A DNA stretch of 64,000 bases, taken from contig CAZBWM010000024.1 of assembly GCA_964495375.1 (NCBI GenBank), positions 8,718-72,717 on the forward strand, read 5' to 3'. The DNA comes from JAIESQ01 sp964495375. Its GTDB lineage: Bacteria > Planctomycetota > Planctomycetia > Pirellulales > JAEUIK01. Positions 60,698 through 64,000 of this stretch are shown piece by piece (within the stretch, counting starts at the first letter, position 1; the number at the start of each line of letters is the position of its first letter). Under the pieces are notes generated by a model. It was not told the DNA's origin. It saw nothing but the letters and a program-made list of their open reading frames with translations, and ran no database searches. A program made the translations under genes and the position numbers.

Positions 60698-62641
60698 ATG
60701 TCGCCAGCGCCAGGACCGTTTCCCGACTCGTTTGGCGACTCGCTGGCCGATGGCTCAGCGCGCCTCGAACTGGGTTGTTTGGGTTTTGGCGCCGATCCCG
60801 TCTCGGTCGAACTGTCTGCCGCCGCGCGTGTCTGGCGCCGCTGCCGGCTGGGAGTCGGCCTCGATTCCGAGCAGCTCGAACTGCTGGCGGCCGGCGCGCG
60901 CCGCGTGCGCTTCGCCGCCGGCGAAACCATCTGCCGGCAGAACGAGCCGGGACATCAGTTGTTCGTCGTCGCCCGTGGTCGTGTGAAGCTGGCGATCGAG
61001 CGCGGGCGGGGCCAGTTCCAACTGCTCGATTACCTGGCGACCGGCGATCATTTCGGCGAAATCACGCTGTTGACCGACAATCGCTATTTGGCGACCGCGA
61101 TCGCCGTGACCGAAGTCGAGCTGCTGACGATCGACCAGGAGCGTTTTCACACGCTCATGTTGTCGGTGCCGCTGTTCGCGGCCAACGTGAGCCGCTCGCT
61201 CGGCTTTCAGTTGCGTTACGAGACGGGCGGGCGCCGGCGCCGCTGGCGCCCCCGCGTCGTGGCGCTCGTCAATTCGACCTTGCGCACCCAGGGCCTGGCC
61301 CGGGCGTTGTGTGAAGTGCTCACTAGCGTCGGGCGTAAGCTCTGTGTCCTTTCCGATCGCGAGGTTCCCTGGTCCACTTCGCACGACTATCGGTACGAGT
61401 CGTTCCCGGCCGTCGCCGATCGTGGCGCGCGCGAACGCTGGCTCGAGGAGCGGCTCGCCTACCTCACCGAGCGGCACGATCAGGTGCTCGTCGACGTGAC
61501 GCAGCGGGGCTTGGACGACGAGCTGCCCGACACGCTGGCCTGCTGCGACCAGGTCTGGTGGCTCACCGAGCCGCGCTACGTCGAAGCGAGCTTGGAGAAC
61601 CTGCGGCGCGTATTGGCCGTAGCCCCGGTGTTGTCGCCGCGCACGCATGTCGTTTGGATCCAGGACGAGATGGATCGCTTCGCGCCCCGGCTGCCGGCGC
61701 TGGAGTTGGGGCGCCCCGATTTTAAGGTCGTGCTGGGCGACGGTCCGATCGAGTTGGGGTCGCAGCGTTATCAGAGCCTAGAGCGGTTGGCTCACCACCT
61801 GCAGGGCTTTCGCTTGGGAATCGCACTGGGGGGTGGCGGCGCGCGAGGGCTCGCCCATCTTGGCGTGCTCGACGAATTGAATCGCGCGGGGATCGTCTTC
61901 GATCTCGTGGCCGGCACCAGCATCGGCTCGCTGATGGGGGCCGCCTATTGCGCCGGCTGGACGCTCGAGAATGCGCTCGAGCGGTTCAGCGAAGATCTCA
62001 CGCCGCCGCGCTGGATGCGGGCGCTGCCGCGCGGCAATCAGTGGTTCTTGTGGCTGATGTTCCGGCTGCGCGCCTGGGAGCGGTTGCTGCGGCGCTACGC
62101 GGGCGACACCACGATCGATCAGTTGCGCGTCCCCCTTTCGACCTTGACCGTGGACCTTGTCGAAGGGCGCGAAGTGGTGCGCGACGGGGGCGACCTGGTG
62201 CATGCGATTCTCGAGAGCATCAATCTGCCGATCATCGCCGCGCCGATTTTGCGCGACGGCATGGCGCTGGTCGACGGTGGCGTGCTGAACAATCTGCCGG
62301 CTGACGTGGTGGCCCGACAGGGGGCCGATCTCGTGGTGGGGGTCGACGTTGGCTCACGGTTGGCGCGCGGCTTTCCCGGCGCGAAGTCGGCCACGGCCAC
62401 GCGTCACTTGCACCGCCCTCGCTTGTGGGACACAGTGCTCCGCGTCAACGAAGTGCAGGAGTATCACGTCACCGCGCAGCGCACGCAGGCGGTCGACGTC
62501 TGGATCGCCCCCGATACTTCGGCCTGCGAGTTCGCCGATTTCGGCCGCGCGCGCGAGTTATTCGATATTGGAGCTGCGGCGGCTCAGGCCGTGGTTCCGC
62601 AGATTCAGCAGCTCGTGGCTGAGCTCCAGCGCAGCGGTTGA
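60698..62641 (+). CDS. Cyclic-nucleotide-binding/patatin-like phospholipase (NTE family)
   Basis: This protein of 647 residues has a cNMP-binding domain (about 50-175: ICRQNEPGHQLFVVARGRVKL ... GDHFGEITLLTDNRYLATAIA). A middle region (about 190-350) resembles a degenerate P-loop-lacking MinD-like fold (VVALVNSTLRTQGLARALCEVL). The C-terminal patatin domain (about 370-590) has oxyanion GGGGARGLAHLGVL, nucleophile GTSIGS (Ser near 407) and the Asp of DGGVLNNLP (near 525), so the Ser-Asp dyad is complete. Such proteins are serine phospholipases or lysophospholipases controlled by a nucleotide ligand. ATG 60698 was used. Confidence 0.93.
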   Translation: MSPAPGPFPDSFGDSLADGSARLELGCLGFGADPVSVELSAAARVWRRCRLGVGLDSEQLELLAAGARRVRFAAGETICRQNEPGHQLFVVARGRVKLAIERGRGQFQLLDYLATGDHFGEITLLTDNRYLATAIAVTEVELLTIDQERFHTLMLSVPLFAANVSRSLGFQLRYETGGRRRRWRPRVVALVNSTLRTQGLARALCEVLTSVGRKLCVLSDREVPWSTSHDYRYESFPAVADRGARERWLEERLAYLTERHDQVLVDVTQRGLDDELPDTLACCDQVWWLTEPRYVEASLENLRRVLAVAPVLSPRTHVVWIQDEMDRFAPRLPALELGRPDFKVVLGDGPIELGSQRYQSLERLAHHLQGFRLGIALGGGGARGLAHLGVLDELNRAGIVFDLVAGTSIGSLMGAAYCAGWTLENALERFSEDLTPPRWMRALPRGNQWFLWLMFRLRAWERLLRRYAGDTTIDQLRVPLSTLTVDLVEGREVVRDGGDLVHAILESINLPIIAAPILRDGMALVDGGVLNNLPADVVARQGADLVVGVDVGSRLARGFPGAKSATATRHLHRPRLWDTVLRVNEVQEYHVTAQRTQAVDVWIAPDTSACEFADFGRARELFDIGAAAAQAVVPQIQQLVAELQRSG

Positions 62642-62658
62642 TGCGGTAGTGGCTAGCT

Positions 62659-62709
62659 GTAGGGTGCGTGAAACGCACCAAGGTCAGCGGTGTGCTGCGC
62701 ACACCCTAC
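62659..62709. repeat. Intact 51-bp intergenic copy of the palindromic element
   Basis: GTAGG plus GTGCGT-GAA-ACGCACC (62659-62679), nine bases, then GGTGTGC-TGC-GCACACC-CTAC (62689-62709). This minimal copy lies between two convergent genes and defines the repeat found inside the pseudopilin leaders. Confidence 0.92.
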
Positions 62710-62739
62710 GAGGAGGTTGGAAACTCTTGCTACGTAGGT

Positions 62740-64000
62740 TCACTCAAACCAGCCGTGCAGAAACCAGCGGCGGTCGTCCAGCCGCCGGAACAGCCAGTAG
62801 CGGCGACCGGTCGTGGTTTCGATCTGATAGTAGTCGCGCCGCACCGCGCGGCCGCGCCACCAGCCGGTCTCGATTCGCTCCGGCCCCCACGAGCGGGCCA
62901 CGCGCTCCTCTCCTTCCATCCAGCGAAAACGCAATAGCGGGCCGTCGGGCACGACCGACCAGGCTTCCACCGTCAGCGGCTTTCGCGCCAGTCGCAGCGG
63001 CCGGCGAAACGTCACCGGCGCCGCGCGCTCGGGCAGCAACGCACGCTGGCGTCGTCGCCGGCCCGAAAGCGGCGCCTGCTTGCCGCGCCGCGCCGCTCGG
63101 CTTGTGGTCGCTGTCGCGCTCCCCAGCACCGGCTCGTAGCGGCAAACCTGCTCGGGCTGCGCGTCACTCACCAGTCGGGCGCGCACCACGCCATCGGTCC
63201 CCAGTCGGCTGGTGAGTTGATCGAGCAACTCGGCCAGGTGCCGTTGCCGGTCGCGCGCCAGATCGGTGACGAATAGTTCTTGCTGGCGATGCACTAGCGG
63301 AGCACTGGCCACGACGCGCAATCGCAACGCACTGACCGCGGCCGCGAGCCGCACCTGCTCGAACCGCAATTCCAACAGCCCGCGCAAGTAGCCGGCATCG
63401 GCCCGCGGTTGCACCAGCCCCAGCGGCACCGAGATGACCAGGCCGTTTTCGAGATAGAGCCGGCAATCGAGTGATTGAATGCCGTGCCGCCGCTCGTCGA
63501 GCACGCGCGTTAATTGCCCGAGCAAGTCCCCCAGCACCACGAGGAGTGACTCGCGGGCGATGGTCGGCGTCTCGAACGAAAAATCGGCCTCCAGCGGTGG
63601 CAGCAGCGAGCGGCACTCGATCACTTCGCTCGACAGGCCGAGCGCTTGATCGAGACGCCGGCCAATCTCGGGGCCGAGCCGCGCGGGGATTTCCTGCCGC
63701 GGTAGCGACATCAACTGCTCGACGCGCGCGAGCCCCAACTCGGCCAACAGCGCGAGCGTGCGCGCCGGTAAACGGAGCGCCGCGACCGGTAACGCCGCCA
63801 GCGCCGCCGAGCTCTCGCCCACCGGCACAACGACGGCGCCGGTCGCTTCTCGGGCGCTGGGTGCCACTGCTGGCTTGCCCAGCAGTGTGAGATTCGATAG
63901 GGCACTGCCAGACGAGCTAGTAGTGGCACCCGACGTTGGTTCAATGCTGGTTTTGGAATTGCTTCTCGTGGCTTCGTTGGTCCGCGCTTGCCAGCCGGCC
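62740..64000 (-). CDS. ImuB-like Y-family DNA polymerase, N-terminus beyond window
   Basis: The open frame runs from the window edge to a TGA at 62740 and encodes at least 419 residues, so the catalytic palm and fingers lie outside. The visible part matches the thumb and little-finger-like C-terminus of ImuB: LPVAALRLPARTLALLAELGLARVEQLMSLPRQEIPARLGPEIG, then a beta-rich region and a C-terminal segment (YYQIETTTGRRYWLFRRLDDRRWFLHGWFE). ImuB acts with ImuA/DnaE2 in mutagenic translesion synthesis; here it lacks visible catalytic residues, as do ImuB proteins generally in this region. A palindromic repeat (63860-63930) is inserted in the linker before the thumb. Confidence 0.8.
   Translation of the reverse strand, partial: AGWQARTNEATRSNSKTSIEPTSGATTSSSGSALSNLTLLGKPAVAPSAREATGAVVVPVGESSAALAALPVAALRLPARTLALLAELGLARVEQLMSLPRQEIPARLGPEIGRRLDQALGLSSEVIECRSLLPPLEADFSFETPTIARESLLVVLGDLLGQLTRVLDERRHGIQSLDCRLYLENGLVISVPLGLVQPRADAGYLRGLLELRFEQVRLAAAVSALRLRVVASAPLVHRQQELFVTDLARDRQRHLAELLDQLTSRLGTDGVVRARLVSDAQPEQVCRYEPVLGSATATTSRAARRGKQAPLSGRRRRQRALLPERAAPVTFRRPLRLARKPLTVEAWSVVPDGPLLRFRWMEGEERVARSWGPERIETGWWRGRAVRRDYYQIETTTGRRYWLFRRLDDRRWFLHGWFE
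63860..63930. repeat. 71-bp palindromic element inside the ImuB-like gene
   Basis: The ends GGTGCCACT and AGTGGCACC form a 9-bp inverted repeat, and an inner hairpin CACTGCTGG-C..CCAGCAGTG is present. The frame of the host gene stays open across it, encoding GATTSSSGSALSNLTLLGKPAVAP. A related hairpin occurs in the 135-bp element at 5526-5660. Confidence 0.85.

Overview
The window is GC-rich chromosomal DNA of a planctomycete, most likely from the Pirellulales. Signs of this are a giant exported protein whose N-terminus ends in LEARRLLTA, a PEP-CTERM protein, two redoxin/cytochrome c/copper-monooxygenase fusions, an EF-G2 paralogue, a cNMP-patatin fusion, and short palindromic repeats of kinds that, from memory, recur in such genomes.

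Layout. (1) 1-15256, all minus strand: a type II secretion/type IV pilus-like locus. In transcription order it has a GspE/PilB ATPase, a 0.8 kb gene-poor gap, PilT, a second GspE, GspF, a long hairpin, then five prepilin-like genes (GspG-like, GspG-like, GspH-like, GspI/PilV-like, and a GspK-like gene cut by the window edge). The ATPases power assembly or retraction, GspF is the membrane platform, and the pseudopilins form the periplasmic filament. (2) 15536-29000: mixed single genes: a Cys-rich exported protein, pterin carbinolamine dehydratase, a FixL/FixJ-like pair, a zinc-ribbon HtrA-like protease, an APC permease, a DUF202 protein, a TetR regulator divergent from a redoxin/monooxygenase fusion, a TMEM175-like channel and a DinB-family protein. 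(3) 29012-43651: a 1421-residue secreted protein, hisA, EF-G2, a small conserved protein, a decayed toxin-antitoxin pair, cysE, a PEP-CTERM protein, a second redoxin/monooxygenase fusion with a clear terminator, and a type II thioesterase. (4) 43648-58717, minus strand: thioesterase, TatD and a helical protein overlap by 4 bases, directly downstream of a complex I cluster. Transcription order is nuoI, DUF2203, pentapeptide protein, nuoA, C, D, H, J, K, L, M, N. nuoB and nuoE/F/G are absent. (5) 59811-64000: csrA with its promoter, tRNA-Glu(TTC), a cNMP/patatin protein, and the C-terminal part of an ImuB-like Y-family polymerase.

The most striking observation is in the pseudopilin operon. Copies of one palindromic repeat family (paired hairpins GGTGCGT..ACGCACC and GGTGTGC..GCACACC next to GTAGGG/CCCTAC) lie inside three consecutive prepilin genes. 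In each they sit between the start codon and the prepilin-peptidase site, in the same reading frame (VGCVKRT ... GVLRTPYK). This stretches the leaders to 61, 83 and 92 residues. Because the peptidase removes the leader, the mature pseudopilins should be unaffected, so the leader appears to be a permissive landing site for repeats. An unrelated palindromic element lies in frame in a linker of the ImuB-like gene, and an intact intergenic copy of the first element is at 62659-62709.
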